Source of the DNA: Streptomyces sp. YIM 121038
GTDB lineage: Bacteria; Actinomycetota; Actinomycetes; Streptomycetales; Streptomycetaceae
Length of the DNA: 64,000 bases
Assembly (NCBI RefSeq): GCF_006088715.1
Contig: NZ_CP030771.1
Coordinates: 3,224,001-3,288,000, forward strand
Direction of reading: 5' to 3'
Part shown: positions 1 through 9,154 of the stretch, in pieces
How positions within the stretch are numbered: position 1 is the first letter of the stretch
How the letters are laid out: every line of letters starts with the position of its first letter
Program-made: the position numbers and the translations under genes
Notes under the pieces: model-generated
The model's input: the letters and a program-made list of their open reading frames with translations, nothing else
Database searches by the model: none
What the model was told of the DNA's origin: nothing

Positions 1-348
1 CTGCGCGCGCCCGGCGGCAAGACGGACCGCACGGTGCTCCTGGACAGCCGGCGCATCGCGTTCAACGAGAAGACGCAGCGGGCCCAGGTGGACCTCGCCA
101 AGGACGACGGCTCGCGCCTGAAGCTGGTCGGCGAGACCCTGCCGCTGCTCTGCGTGGTCCTGGGCGGGGCGCTCGCGCTGTTCGGCGGCGCGCTGGTCCT
201 GCGGGGCCGCGACGCGGGCGCGAACGGGGCGGACGACCCCCACGGCCCGAACGGCCCGGATGGCTCGAACGGGCACGGTGGAAATCCGGATGCGGAAGGT
301 CCACATTCCGATATCTCACGAAGCACCCTGCAATCCAGCACGAAGTGA
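1..348 (+). CDS. C-terminal end of a DUF3068 (PorA-like) membrane protein, 5' end outside window
   Basis: The reading frame is open from base 1, so this is the tail of a longer protein. About 115 residues are visible. They contain the pattern typical of the end of DUF3068 proteins: a polar segment (KLVGETLP), one strongly hydrophobic membrane helix at about residues 50–72, a short basic stop-transfer stretch (LRGRD), then a flexible Gly/Asn/Asp/Pro-rich cytoplasmic tail. A second in-frame GTG at 34 is not a convincing start because the upstream codons also look coding. In actinomycetes DUF3068 genes commonly precede the glycosyltransferase/methyltransferase/AftD set found here, which supports the call. 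The family function is unknown; a cell-envelope role is inferred from the neighbours. A hairpin terminator follows at 396. Confidence 0.55.
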   Translation: MRAPGGKTDRTVLLDSRRIAFNEKTQRAQVDLAKDDGSRLKLVGETLPLLCVVLGGALALFGGALVLRGRDAGANGADDPHGPNGPDGSNGHGGNPDAEGPHSDISRSTLQSSTK

Positions 349-395
349 TGAGACGTCAGATCTAAGAAGGCCTGAAATTGTCACGCCGGTGAGTA

Positions 396-415
396 GCCGC
401 ACCGTTCGGTGCGGC
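396..415 (+). terminator. hairpin terminator after the DUF3068 gene
   Basis: GCCGCACC and GGTGCGGC form a perfect 8-bp stem around a GTTC loop and are followed by GAAAA. It lies 48 bases after the stop codon and separates this gene from the downstream operon. Confidence 0.5.
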
Positions 416-622
416 GAAAACTAACCACCCCACCCACACGCACCGGCCCGCACCACCCCCCGAGCACCCCGCGCCCCCGACCGACCTGCGGGATTCCGCC
501 CCCACGCACCGTCCGGAACCCGCCGAGCACCACCCGTCCGCCACCACAGCCAGGAAGAGCGCCACCGCACTGCCGTCCGATCCCCCCACAGTTCCGCACC
601 CTGAGACGAGTTGGAGCACCCC

Positions 623-1804
623 ATGCCCCAGCACGTGCCGTCGTCGCTGCGCCCCGCCGCCCAGCGGCCCGCGCGGCTCCTGCCGGCGCTTCCCCCGCAG
701 CCGCGCCGGATCGCCTTCCTCGCCCGCCGCGATCTCGGCAACCCCGCGGCAGGCGGCTCCGAACTCCTCGTCGACCGCCTGGCCGACGGGCTGACCCGCG
801 AGGGTCACCAGGTCACGCTGCTGTGCGGCGGACCCGCCGCACACCGCGACTACCGCGTGGTGTCGGCGGGCGGCGACCTGGGCCACTACCTGCGCGCCCG
901 CTCGACCTACCGCCGCCGGATCGGCGGCAGCGACCTGCTGGTCGAGGTGTGCAACGGCATGCCGTACCTGGCGCCCCTGTGGCACCGCGGCCCCACCCTC
1001 TGCCTGGTCAACCACGTCCACACCGAGCTGTGGGCGATGCGCTTCCAGGGCCCCCTCGCCCCGGCCGCCCGGCTCGGGCGCAGGCTCGAACACTGGGCGC
1101 TCGCGGGCGCCCAGCGCGGCAATCTCCTGGTCGCCGTCTCGCCCTCGACGGCCACCGCCCTGCGCGACCTGGGCGTCGACCGCGACCGCATCCGCGTCGT
1201 GCACAACGGCGTGGAGGAGCCCGGACCGCTGCACGAGCGCTCCGACGAACCGCTCTTCCTCGCCATGGGCCGCCTCGTCGAGTACAAGCGCGTCGATCTG
1301 CTCCTGCGCCTGTGGGAGCAGGTCCGCCCGGTCACGGGCGGGCGGCTCGTCATCGTCGGCGAGGGCCCCGAGCGGGCCCGCCTGGAGCGGATGGCGGGCC
1401 CGGACGTGCAGTTCACCGGGCACGTCTCGGAGGCCGAGAAGCACCGGCTGCTGTGTGCCGCCTGGCTGCTCCTGCACCCCTCCGCCGTCGAGGGCTGGGG
1501 CCTGGTCATCACCGAGGCCGCGGCGCGCGGCACGCCCGCGATCGGCTTCGACGTACCCGGCGTACGGGACTCCGTCGAGGACGGCGTGACCGGTCTGCTC
1601 GCGGGCGGCGAGAGCTCCTTCGCCGCCGCCTGGTGCACGCTCGCGCTCTCCACCGAGCGGCGCCGGGCGTTCGGCAAGGCCGCCGCCGAGCGCGCCGCGC
1701 AGTTCCGCTGGGCCAACACCGTGCGGCAGTTCGCCGCGGTGGCCGCCGAGGCCGTCGCCGCGCACGAGCCGCCACCCGCGCCACGTCCCGAGGGGTCCGG
1801 GTGA
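623..1804 (+). CDS. GT4-family glycosyltransferase (GT-B fold)
   Basis: A 393-residue retaining glycosyltransferase. The N-terminal Rossmann half contains GGSELLVDRLADGL (about residue 40), where GT4 enzymes bind acceptor or donor. The C-terminal half has VAVSPSTATALRDLGV, HNGVEEPG and the E-x7-E region EGWGLVITEAAARGTPAIG that binds the nucleotide-sugar. No signal peptide or membrane helix is visible, so it probably acts at the cytoplasmic membrane face. The ATG at 623 is preferred over the in-frame TTG at 611 because a GGAG at 613–616 is correctly spaced for it. The stop codon overlaps the next gene by GTGA, indicating translational coupling. Donor and acceptor are not predictable; the AftD-like gene downstream suggests assembly of an envelope glycan. 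Confidence 0.85.
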   Translation: MPQHVPSSLRPAAQRPARLLPALPPQPRRIAFLARRDLGNPAAGGSELLVDRLADGLTREGHQVTLLCGGPAAHRDYRVVSAGGDLGHYLRARSTYRRRIGGSDLLVEVCNGMPYLAPLWHRGPTLCLVNHVHTELWAMRFQGPLAPAARLGRRLEHWALAGAQRGNLLVAVSPSTATALRDLGVDRDRIRVVHNGVEEPGPLHERSDEPLFLAMGRLVEYKRVDLLLRLWEQVRPVTGGRLVIVGEGPERARLERMAGPDVQFTGHVSEAEKHRLLCAAWLLLHPSAVEGWGLVITEAAARGTPAIGFDVPGVRDSVEDGVTGLLAGGESSFAAAWCTLALSTERRRAFGKAAAERAAQFRWANTVRQFAAVAAEAVAAHEPPPAPRPEGSG

Positions 1805-2538
1805 AGGATCCCTCGCTGCGCCGCTCCGCGACCCTGTTCCGGGCCTTCCTGCGGGAGCGGCAGGAACCGGAGCGCTGCTACGCGCTGCTCGCCCGGGACG
1901 CCGCCGACCAGGTCGAGCGGTATCTGCCCGTCAACGGCAAGGTGGTCGTGGACGTCGGCGGCGGCGCGGGCTACTTCACCGAGGAGTTCCGCAGACGCGG
2001 CGCGCAGGCGTTCCTCTTCGAGCCGGACCTGCGGGAGCTCGGCGCCCGGGACGCGAGCGGCGCCAAGCCGCCCGAGGGCGCGGTGGTCGCGGACGGCTAT
2101 CTGCTGCCCGTGGCGACCGGCGCCGCCGACGTCACGTTCTCCTCCAACGTCCTGGAGCACGTCGCCGACCCGCAGACCTTCCTCAGCGAGCTGGTCCGGG
2201 TCACCCGGCCCGGCGGGCTGATCTACGTGGCGTTCACGAACTGGCTGTCCCCGTGGGGCGGCCACGAGTGGGCGCCCTGGCACTACCTGGGCGCCGAGCG
2301 CGCCCGCGCCCGCTACGAGCGGCGCACCGGCACGCCCGCCAAGCACACGCTCGGCGTCAATCTCTTCGCGCACCACATAGGACCCACGCTCAGACAGGTG
2401 CGGGCGCGCGACGACGTCACCGTCGTCTCCGCGCGCTCGCGCTACTGGCCGTTCCTCGCCGAGTCCGTGGCGAAGGTACCGGGCGTGCGTGAGTTCACGA
2501 CCTGGAACCTTCTCCTCATCCTCAGGCGGTGTCCATGA
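1801..2538 (+). CDS. class I SAM-dependent methyltransferase
   Basis: A 245-residue Rossmann-fold methyltransferase. The SAM-binding motif I is VVVDVGGGAGYFTEEF (about residues 42–57), followed by the acidic motif II (FLFEPD) and the post-motif VTFSSNVLEHVADPQTFL, typical of methyltransferase-11/25 enzymes. The C-terminal half is rich in Trp and aromatic residues (NWLSPWGGHEWAPWHYLG), common in small-molecule or glycolipid methyltransferases. The GTG start at 1801 overlaps the preceding stop by four bases and is preceded by a GAGGGG ribosome-binding site. It ends with an ATGA overlap into the next gene. The substrate is unknown; O-methylation of a sugar or glycolipid made by the same operon is the simplest inference. 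Confidence 0.8.
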   Translation: MKDPSLRRSATLFRAFLRERQEPERCYALLARDAADQVERYLPVNGKVVVDVGGGAGYFTEEFRRRGAQAFLFEPDLRELGARDASGAKPPEGAVVADGYLLPVATGAADVTFSSNVLEHVADPQTFLSELVRVTRPGGLIYVAFTNWLSPWGGHEWAPWHYLGAERARARYERRTGTPAKHTLGVNLFAHHIGPTLRQVRARDDVTVVSARSRYWPFLAESVAKVPGVREFTTWNLLLILRRCP

Positions 2539-5500
2539 CCACAACGGTCCAGGCCCCTCCCCCGGCCGCGACGCGGCCGACGGCGCGCCGGCCCGAACCC
2601 GAGCACGGCCCGCGCCGGCGGCGCTGGCTCGCCGGGTTCTGGGCCGTCACGCTCGTGTGCTTCCTCGCGGTGAAGCCGGGGCGGATGACGTTCGACACCA
2701 AGCTGGGTGTCGCCGTCGATCCATGGCAGTTCCTGTCCGACCTCGGTCAGCTGTGGCACGACCGGGGCGGCTTCGGGGGCCTCCAGGACCAGTACATCGG
2801 GTACGCCTTCCCGATGTTGCCGTACTACGCGCTCACCGACCTGCTCCAGCTGCCGGTGTGGATCGCGGAGCGGCTGTGGTTCTCGCTGATCGTGACGGCC
2901 GCGTTCTGGGGCGCGCTGCGGCTCGCCGAGCGGCTCGGCATCGGCAGCCGCGGCTCGCGGCTGCTCGGCGCGGCGGTGTACGCGCTGTGGCCGACGTTCA
3001 CCGTGGTGATCGGCTCGACGTCGGCGGCGGCGCTGCCCGGCGCCTTCCTGCCGTGGGTGCTGCTTCCGCTCACCAACGACCGCGTGACCGCGCGGATCGC
3101 GGCGTTCCGCTCGGCCCTCGTCATTCCGTTCATGGGCGGCGTGAACGCGGCGTCGACGCTGGCCTCGCTGCTCCCGGTCGCGCTGTACCTGCTGTCGCGC
3201 CCGAACGGGCCGCGCAAGCGCAAGCTCATCACCTGGTGGGTGCCGGGCGTCATCCTGGCCACCGCCTGGTGGGTGGTGCCGCTGCTGCTGCTCGGCGTCT
3301 ACGGCGAGAACTTCCTTCCGTACGTGGAGAACGCGGCCACCACGACCGGCACCATGTCGGCCACCGAGGCGCTGCGCGGCGCCGGGAACTGGGTGGCGTA
3401 CCTGCACTTCGGCGACGCCTGGCTGCCCGCGGGCTGGACGGTGGCGACCTCCGTGGTCACCGTCGTGTGCTCGGCGCTCGCGGCCGGGCTCGGGCTCGCC
3501 GGGCTCGCCCGCCGCGACCTGCCGGAGCGGCGGTGGCTGACCCTGACGGTCCTCTCGACCGTCCTGGTCCTGCTCGCCGGGTACGGCGGCGCCTCCGGCG
3601 CGCTCTTCCACGGCACGGTGCAGGACTGGCTCAACGGCTGGCTGGTGCCGTTCCGCAACATCTACAAGTTCCAGACGGGCCTCGCGCTCGCCCTCGCCCT
3701 CGGTCTCGCGCACCTGGCGGCCGTGGTGAGCCCCGCGCGCGGCGCACGGGCCCTGCCCGGGCGGCGGTACGCGCCCCTGATCGCGGCCGTCCTGGTGCTT
3801 CCCGGTCTGCTGTGGCCGTATCTGAACGGCTCGATCCTGCAGCCCGGCTCGTTCAAGAAGCTGCCGAACCACTGGCAGGCCACGGCCGACTGGCTGGACA
3901 AGTACTCGCCGGACTCGCGCGCCCTGGTGGTGCCCGCGTCCGCGCACGGCATCTACACCTGGGGCTCCCCGATCGACCAGCCCCTGGACGTGCAGGCCGA
4001 GTCGCGCTGGGCCCAGCGCGACTACGTGCCCTTCGGCACGCCCGGCAACCGGCGCGCCATGGACGCCGTCGAGCAGGCCCTGATGACGGGCAGTCAGGTC
4101 CCGGGCCTGAAGGACTACTTGACGCGGGCGGGCCTGTACTACGTGGTCGTGCGCAACGACCTCGACCCGGACCAGATCGGGCACGTCCCCACGGCGACCG
4201 TCAAGCGCACCCTGGAGCAGTCCGGCTACACGCGGGTGACCGGCTTCGGCCCCACCCAGACCGGCGGACGGATCGCGAACGACACGCCCGTGCAGGTCGA
4301 GGGCCTGTACCCGCGCCAGCGCGCGGTGGAGATCTACACACCGGGCAAGGACACCCCGCGGCCCGGCCAGGCGGGCCTGAAGCCGGTGTCCAACACGGCC
4401 GTCGTCAGCGGCGGCCCCGAGGCGCTGCTCCCGCTGTCCGCCGATCCCCAGCTGCGCGACCGCCCCGTGGTCCTGACCGGGGACAACCACCCCGGCCTCG
4501 GGTCCGCGCCCGGGCTCCAGGCGGTCGGTGACGGCCTGCGGCGCGCGGACACGCGGTTCGGCCTGGTCAACACCAACACCTCGTACACGTACACCCGCGA
4601 CGAGCGGAACGCGCCGGACGCGCTCCAGGATCCGGGCAGGAAGCCGCACCAGATCCTGCCGACCAAGGGGATCGAGCACCAGACGACGGCGGAGCTGCGC
4701 GGCGCGAAGTCGGTGACGGCCTCCTCCTACGGCAACTGGCTCTTCCACCTGCCGCAGTACGACCCCGTGAACGCCTTCGACGGCAACCCCGGCACGGCCT
4801 GGACGGAAGGCAACCCGGGCAGCCCCGACGGCGAGTGGATCAAGGCGGAGTTCCGCAAGAAGACGGCCGTCCCGGCCTCGTTCAAGGTGACGCCGCTGCC
4901 CCAGGACGGGGTGCGGGCGGCCCCGACGCGGGTGCGGGTCGAGACCGAGAAGGGCAAGAAGGACTCGTTCCTCAAGGCCAACGGCACGACGCAGCGCGTC
5001 GCCGCCGTGCCGGGCGACACCGACTGGATCAAGATCACCATCCTGGACTCCCAGGTGGCCACGGAGGGCCTGACCGGCGCCGGGTTCGCGGAGATCAGCA
5101 TCCCCGGCGTCCAGGTGACCAAGCTGCTGCGGATGCCGAACGACGTGAAGGGCACGGAGGGCGCCGACGCCGACGCGACGACGTACTCCATGCACCGCTC
5201 GGCCGACCTCAGCGGTCTGTCGCCCGTGACCTCCGAGGCGGGGCTGCACCGCCGGTTCACGACCGAGGGGCAGGACACGTACGACGTGCGGATGAGCGCC
5301 GTCGCCGTGCCCGGGTCCAAGCTCGACGAGCTGCTCTACGACGTGGCTCCCGACCAGCGCCAGCAGATCCGCGCCAGCGCCGACTCCACGTCCGGCCTGG
5401 GCACGGGCCTGTCCGCGCGCAATCTGACGGACGGCGACCTGACCACCGCGTGGATCGCGGGGGACACCCCGGTGATCCATCTGCGCTGGCCCGGCAAGGT

Positions 5501-7052
5501 GCCCGTCGGTGAGATCGTGCTGCCCCCCGCGGGCGGTCTGTCGACGCGGGCCCAGAAGATCGAGATCAGCTCGCCGGACGGCGCGGCCGTCGCCGGGGTC
5601 GACGAGAACGGCATGGCGCGCTTCACGCCGATCACCACCGACCGGCTCGACATCACCATCACCGAGACCGCGCCGCTGACCCTGCACAACCCGGTCGCGG
5701 ACGAGAAGCTCCAGCTGCCCGTGGGTCTCACCGAGGCGTACGTCCCGGCGCTCGACCAGTACCGCACCAAGCAGCCGCGGGCCGGGCGCACCTTCGAACT
5801 CGCCTGCGGCCAGGGCCCCGAGGTGGCCGTCGACGGCAAGCTCTACCCGACCTCCGTGAAGGGCACCGTGCGCGACCTCGTGCAGCGGCGGCCCGTCGAG
5901 GTCACGCTGTGCGAGCGCGGCGAACGGAAGCCGGAGCCCCGGCCCGAGGTGAGCCTGGGCGCGGGCGAGCACACCGTGGAGGCCGGTGACGCGGGCCCGC
6001 TCAAGCTCACCGACGTGACACTGACGCGTGGCACGCCGGGCGACCTCGACACGACCGCGCGCGACCTGCGCGTCAAGGACTGGCTCGGCGACCGGCGCGA
6101 GCTCGCCGTCGGGGACGGCGCGGCCGCGTACCTCACCACGTACGAGAACGTCAACGACGGCTGGAAGGCCACCCTGAACGGCGAGGAGCTGCGCGAGGTG
6201 CGGCTCGACGGCTGGCAGCAGGGCTGGCTGATCCCGGCCGGCGAGGGCGGCACCGTCAAGCTCAGCTACGAGCCGTCGACGGCGTACGAGGCCGGGCTCA
6301 TCGGCGGTGGCGTCGGCGTCCTCGCGCTCGTGGTGCTCGTGTTCGTGCGCCGCAGGGACGCCAACCCGGACGGCCCCGACCTGGCGCCGCCCGCGCCCGG
6401 CGTGGTCCTCGGCACGGTGGCCCTGACCCTGGTGGCCGTGGTCGTCGCGGGCTGGTTCGCGCTGCTCGTGCCCGCCCTCGCGGTGCTCGCGTGGCGGCGG
6501 CACCAGCTGCTCGCGCCGCTGGCCTTCGTCGCGCTCACCGGGGCGGGGATCGCCGCCGCCGTCGGTGCCGGGGAGACGGTCGCCGCGGACGAGGGCGCCT
6601 TCGGGCACGCGGCCCAGATCATGGCGTTCATCGGCCTGTTCGCGGCCCTGGTGGCGGTGCGGGAGGCCACCCCCGCGGGGGCGGCGGGGCCGGGCGGAAC
6701 GCCCGTGCCCGGTCGGGCCGCGCCGCCCGCCGCGCCGCCCGCGGGGCCGCCGCGGTCACCGGCGGCGGTCCCGGCAGCGGCGCCGGGCGCCGGACCCGCG
6801 GGCGCCGGGGCTTCCCCGGGCGGTGACCCGCTCGCGAAGCCCGCCCCGGCGCCGGGCGGTGACCCGCTCGCGAAGCCGGCACCGGGCCCCGGCCCGTCCG
6901 CGCGGCCCGCCGGGCCCTCGGACAGCGACCCGTCGGCGACGACGCTGCCGCTCGGCCCCGACCGCGACGCGGGCACCCCGCCGCCGCTGCCGCAGCGGCA
7001 CCCGGAGCCCGGCGACGGCACGGAACAGCAAGGGAAGGACCACCGGCCATGA
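2535..7052 (+). CDS. AftD-like alpha-(1->3)-arabinofuranosyltransferase (DUF3367 family), giant GT-C membrane protein
   Basis: A 1505-residue protein with the architecture of mycobacterial AftD, which is about 1400 residues and adds arabinofuranose from a polyprenyl-phosphate donor outside the membrane. Residues about 35–440 hold many hydrophobic helices of the GT-C fold. A long extracytoplasmic part follows, including a discoidin/F5-8C-like carbohydrate-binding region near residues 720–830 (DPVNAFDGNPGTAWTEG). A cluster of membrane helices returns near 1255–1380. The cytoplasmic tail is Pro/Ala/Gly-rich and contains a 26-bp direct repeat (6816–6841 and 6852–6877, 36-bp period) encoding GGDPLAKPAP twice. 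ATG 2535 (ATGA overlap with the previous stop) is chosen over GTG 2529. Streptomyces lack mycolic acids and classic arabinogalactan, so the exact glycan is uncertain. Confidence 0.8.
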   Translation: MTTTVQAPPPAATRPTARRPEPEHGPRRRRWLAGFWAVTLVCFLAVKPGRMTFDTKLGVAVDPWQFLSDLGQLWHDRGGFGGLQDQYIGYAFPMLPYYALTDLLQLPVWIAERLWFSLIVTAAFWGALRLAERLGIGSRGSRLLGAAVYALWPTFTVVIGSTSAAALPGAFLPWVLLPLTNDRVTARIAAFRSALVIPFMGGVNAASTLASLLPVALYLLSRPNGPRKRKLITWWVPGVILATAWWVVPLLLLGVYGENFLPYVENAATTTGTMSATEALRGAGNWVAYLHFGDAWLPAGWTVATSVVTVVCSALAAGLGLAGLARRDLPERRWLTLTVLSTVLVLLAGYGGASGALFHGTVQDWLNGWLVPFRNIYKFQTGLALALALGLAHLAAVVSPARGARALPGRRYAPLIAAVLVLPGLLWPYLNGSILQPGSFKKLPNHWQATADWLDKYSPDSRALVVPASAHGIYTWGSPIDQPLDVQAESRWAQRDYVPFGTPGNRRAMDAVEQALMTGSQVPGLKDYLTRAGLYYVVVRNDLDPDQIGHVPTATVKRTLEQSGYTRVTGFGPTQTGGRIANDTPVQVEGLYPRQRAVEIYTPGKDTPRPGQAGLKPVSNTAVVSGGPEALLPLSADPQLRDRPVVLTGDNHPGLGSAPGLQAVGDGLRRADTRFGLVNTNTSYTYTRDERNAPDALQDPGRKPHQILPTKGIEHQTTAELRGAKSVTASSYGNWLFHLPQYDPVNAFDGNPGTAWTEGNPGSPDGEWIKAEFRKKTAVPASFKVTPLPQDGVRAAPTRVRVETEKGKKDSFLKANGTTQRVAAVPGDTDWIKITILDSQVATEGLTGAGFAEISIPGVQVTKLLRMPNDVKGTEGADADATTYSMHRSADLSGLSPVTSEAGLHRRFTTEGQDTYDVRMSAVAVPGSKLDELLYDVAPDQRQQIRASADSTSGLGTGLSARNLTDGDLTTAWIAGDTPVIHLRWPGKVPVGEIVLPPAGGLSTRAQKIEISSPDGAAVAGVDENGMARFTPITTDRLDITITETAPLTLHNPVADEKLQLPVGLTEAYVPALDQYRTKQPRAGRTFELACGQGPEVAVDGKLYPTSVKGTVRDLVQRRPVEVTLCERGERKPEPRPEVSLGAGEHTVEAGDAGPLKLTDVTLTRGTPGDLDTTARDLRVKDWLGDRRELAVGDGAAAYLTTYENVNDGWKATLNGEELREVRLDGWQQGWLIPAGEGGTVKLSYEPSTAYEAGLIGGGVGVLALVVLVFVRRRDANPDGPDLAPPAPGVVLGTVALTLVAVVVAGWFALLVPALAVLAWRRHQLLAPLAFVALTGAGIAAAVGAGETVAADEGAFGHAAQIMAFIGLFAALVAVREATPAGAAGPGGTPVPGRAAPPAAPPAGPPRSPAAVPAAAPGAGPAGAGASPGGDPLAKPAPAPGGDPLAKPAPGPGPSARPAGPSDSDPSATTLPLGPDRDAGTPPPLPQRHPEPGDGTEQQGKDHRP

Positions 7053-8389
7053 CCGCGCTGGAACACCCGGCCCGGCCCGCGGACGGCTCCGGCCGTCCGC
7101 GGCGCCGGGTGCCGTTCCCCGTCGTCGACGAGGTCGCCCGGCACTGCCTCCAGGAGGAGGAGCCGGAGACCGTCCACATCGAGGTGCACCTGCCGGGCGC
7201 CCCGGACCCGGACCGGCTGCGGACGGCCTTCACCGCGGCGCTGCGCCGCCATCCGCGCATCCTCATGCGGGAGGCGCGCGGCGCCTGGTACCGGCGCCGC
7301 TACGAGTGGGAGCTGACCGAAGGACCCGACGTGGAGGTCGTCACCTTCCCCGAGGCGCGGGCGGACGGCCTGCGGCGGGCCCGGGAGCGGGCGCTGTGCG
7401 ACGCGCCGCCGCTGACCGCGTCCCCGCCGGTGCGCCTGGAGGTCGTCGCCGCACCGGAGTCGAGCGGCAGCGTGCTGTTCCTCACCATCAACCACACCGC
7501 CCTGGACGGCCCCGCCTGTCTGCGCGTCCTCGCCACGGCCGCCGAGCTGTACGGGGGCCGGGACAACGCGCCCGCCGCGCCCCCGACGCGCACGCCCGCC
7601 ACCGCTCCGGCGGCGGACGCGCCGGAGCTGCCCTCGCCGTGGACCCCGCCCGCCCGCGTCGCCCACGGGGCGCCCGAGCCGTCGGCGGGCAACGGCATGC
7701 TGGTCGCGGAGCTGCCGGTGCCGCGCCGCCCCAAGGGCTCGCCGTTCACCGTCAACGACCAGCTGATGATCGCGACCGCCCTGATGATCGCCCACTGGAA
7801 CCGCGAACACGGGGCGAGGCCACGGCCGTTGCGCATCACCATGCCGGTGGACGACCGCCCGCGCGACATGTCGATGCCCATCGGCAACGGCACCCGGCTC
7901 GTCGAAGTCCCCTTCGGCGCCGACGAGCTGACCCCGCTGCTCGACGCCGAGCCGCGCCCCGAGGACGTCCGTACGCTCCTGCGCCGCACCTCCGACCGCA
8001 CCCGGGCCCTCAAGGCCCTGTCCCGGCCGCAGCTCGGCCACGGCGCGACCCTGCTCACCGCGCCGGTCCTGCCGGTCGGGGTGCGGGCGGCCGTCACCCG
8101 GGGGCTGCGCAGGGCCGCCGCGCCGTGGACGTCGACGACGCTGCTGAGCAACATCGGCCGGATCCCGTACGCGCTCGACTTCGGGGACGCCGGGGCGGCG
8201 CACGCGGTGTGGTTCTCGGCGCCCGCCCGCATGCCGCGCGGCCTGACCGTGACCACCGCGTCCACCGCGGGCCGGCTGCACCTGGCCCTGCGCTGGTCCC
8301 GGACGCTGCTCGGCCACGGCGACGGCGCCCGTCTGCGCGACCTCTTCGAGCACTACCTCCACGTCACCGAGGAGGAACCCGCCCCATGA
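7049..8389 (+). CDS. condensation-domain/PapA-like acyltransferase
   Basis: A 446-residue protein of the CoA-dependent acyltransferase/NRPS-condensation superfamily. The catalytic HxxxD is visible in FLTINHTALDGPACL at about residue 150, where the first His of the usual HH pair is Asn. The second half contains the ITMPVDDRPRDMSMPIGNGTRLV segment, equivalent to the DFGWG-side solvent-channel region in this fold. The N-terminus (VPFPVVDEVARHCLQ…VHIEVHL) resembles stand-alone condensation proteins found beside AftD genes. It overlaps the previous gene by ATGA and the next by ATGA, so it belongs to the same translationally coupled operon. Acylation of a sugar or lipid intermediate is inferred; acyl donor and acceptor cannot be deduced. 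Confidence 0.65.
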   Translation: MTALEHPARPADGSGRPRRRVPFPVVDEVARHCLQEEEPETVHIEVHLPGAPDPDRLRTAFTAALRRHPRILMREARGAWYRRRYEWELTEGPDVEVVTFPEARADGLRRARERALCDAPPLTASPPVRLEVVAAPESSGSVLFLTINHTALDGPACLRVLATAAELYGGRDNAPAAPPTRTPATAPAADAPELPSPWTPPARVAHGAPEPSAGNGMLVAELPVPRRPKGSPFTVNDQLMIATALMIAHWNREHGARPRPLRITMPVDDRPRDMSMPIGNGTRLVEVPFGADELTPLLDAEPRPEDVRTLLRRTSDRTRALKALSRPQLGHGATLLTAPVLPVGVRAAVTRGLRRAAAPWTSTTLLSNIGRIPYALDFGDAGAAHAVWFSAPARMPRGLTVTTASTAGRLHLALRWSRTLLGHGDGARLRDLFEHYLHVTEEEPAP

Positions 8390-9150
8390 CGACGACCGGC
8401 ACGACAGGGGCCGCGGCGCGGCCCGCGCCGAAACGCCCGCACGGCCTGCGGGACTTCTACGAGAACCCGGCCGTCCCCGTCGCCTCCGGTGACGCCCGCA
8501 GCCTGCGGCAGGCGCGGATGCTCGCCGCCGCGCTCGGCCCCGCCACGCGCGGCGCCCGCGTGGTCCTCGACGTGGGCTGCGGCGACGGCTCCGCCGCCCG
8601 GGTCGCGGCGCCCCTGCTCGCCGGGCACCGCGTCATCGGCGTCGACTGGTCCCAGGACGCGCTGCGCCGCGCGAGCGGCCACCTGCCGTACGTCGTGCGC
8701 GGCGAACTCACCGACGGCGGCCTCCCGTTCGCGTCCGGCACCGTCGACGCGGTCCTGTTCAGCGAGGTCGTCGAGCACCTCGTCGACCCCGACTCGGCCC
8801 TGGACGAGCTGCGCCGCGTGCTGCGCCCCGGCGGCCACCTCATGCTGTCCACGCCGAACCTCGCCGCCTGGTACAACCGCGGGCTGCTGCTCGCCGGGGT
8901 GCAGCCGGTGTTCTCCGAGGTGAGCCTGCGCGCCATCCACGGCCGCCCGGGGCGCGAGGTCGTCGGGCACCTGCGCCTTTACACCGCCCGCGCGCTGCGG
9001 GAGTTCGTGGCGGCCTCCGGCTTCGACGTGGTCCGGCTCGCGGGCGCGCCCTTCCACGGCGTGCCCCGGCCGCTGCGGGCCCTGGACCGGCTCGCCTGCG
9101 CCGTACCGGGCGCCGCCTCGATCCTGCTGCTGCACGCCCGGAAGGCCTGA
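8386..9150 (+). CDS. class I SAM-dependent methyltransferase
   Basis: A 254-residue methyltransferase distinct from the one at 1801. Motif I is VVLDVGCGDGSAARVA (about residues 60–75), motif II is VIGVDWSQDALRRA, and VDAVLFSEVVEHLVDPDSAL plus LRPGGHLMLSTPNLAAW are the methyltransferase-11 motifs IV and V. The N-terminus (GLRDFYENPAVPV) resembles methyltransferases acting on sugar or lipid-linked substrates. ATG 8386 overlaps the previous stop (ATGA). The substrate is unknown. A second methyltransferase in one operon, together with a Trm112-like protein, suggests successive methylation of one glycan or regulated methyltransferase activity. Confidence 0.8.
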   Translation: MTTTGTTGAAARPAPKRPHGLRDFYENPAVPVASGDARSLRQARMLAAALGPATRGARVVLDVGCGDGSAARVAAPLLAGHRVIGVDWSQDALRRASGHLPYVVRGELTDGGLPFASGTVDAVLFSEVVEHLVDPDSALDELRRVLRPGGHLMLSTPNLAAWYNRGLLLAGVQPVFSEVSLRAIHGRPGREVVGHLRLYTARALREFVAASGFDVVRLAGAPFHGVPRPLRALDRLACAVPGAASILLLHARKA

Positions 9151-9154
9151 GCCC

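Noticed and set aside
2442..6608. Very long open frame on the minus strand (1388 codons) opposite the AftD-like gene
   Set aside because: It is a mirror of high GC3 coding sequence, with His/Arg/Gly-rich composition and no domain pattern; the plus-strand protein is clearly real.
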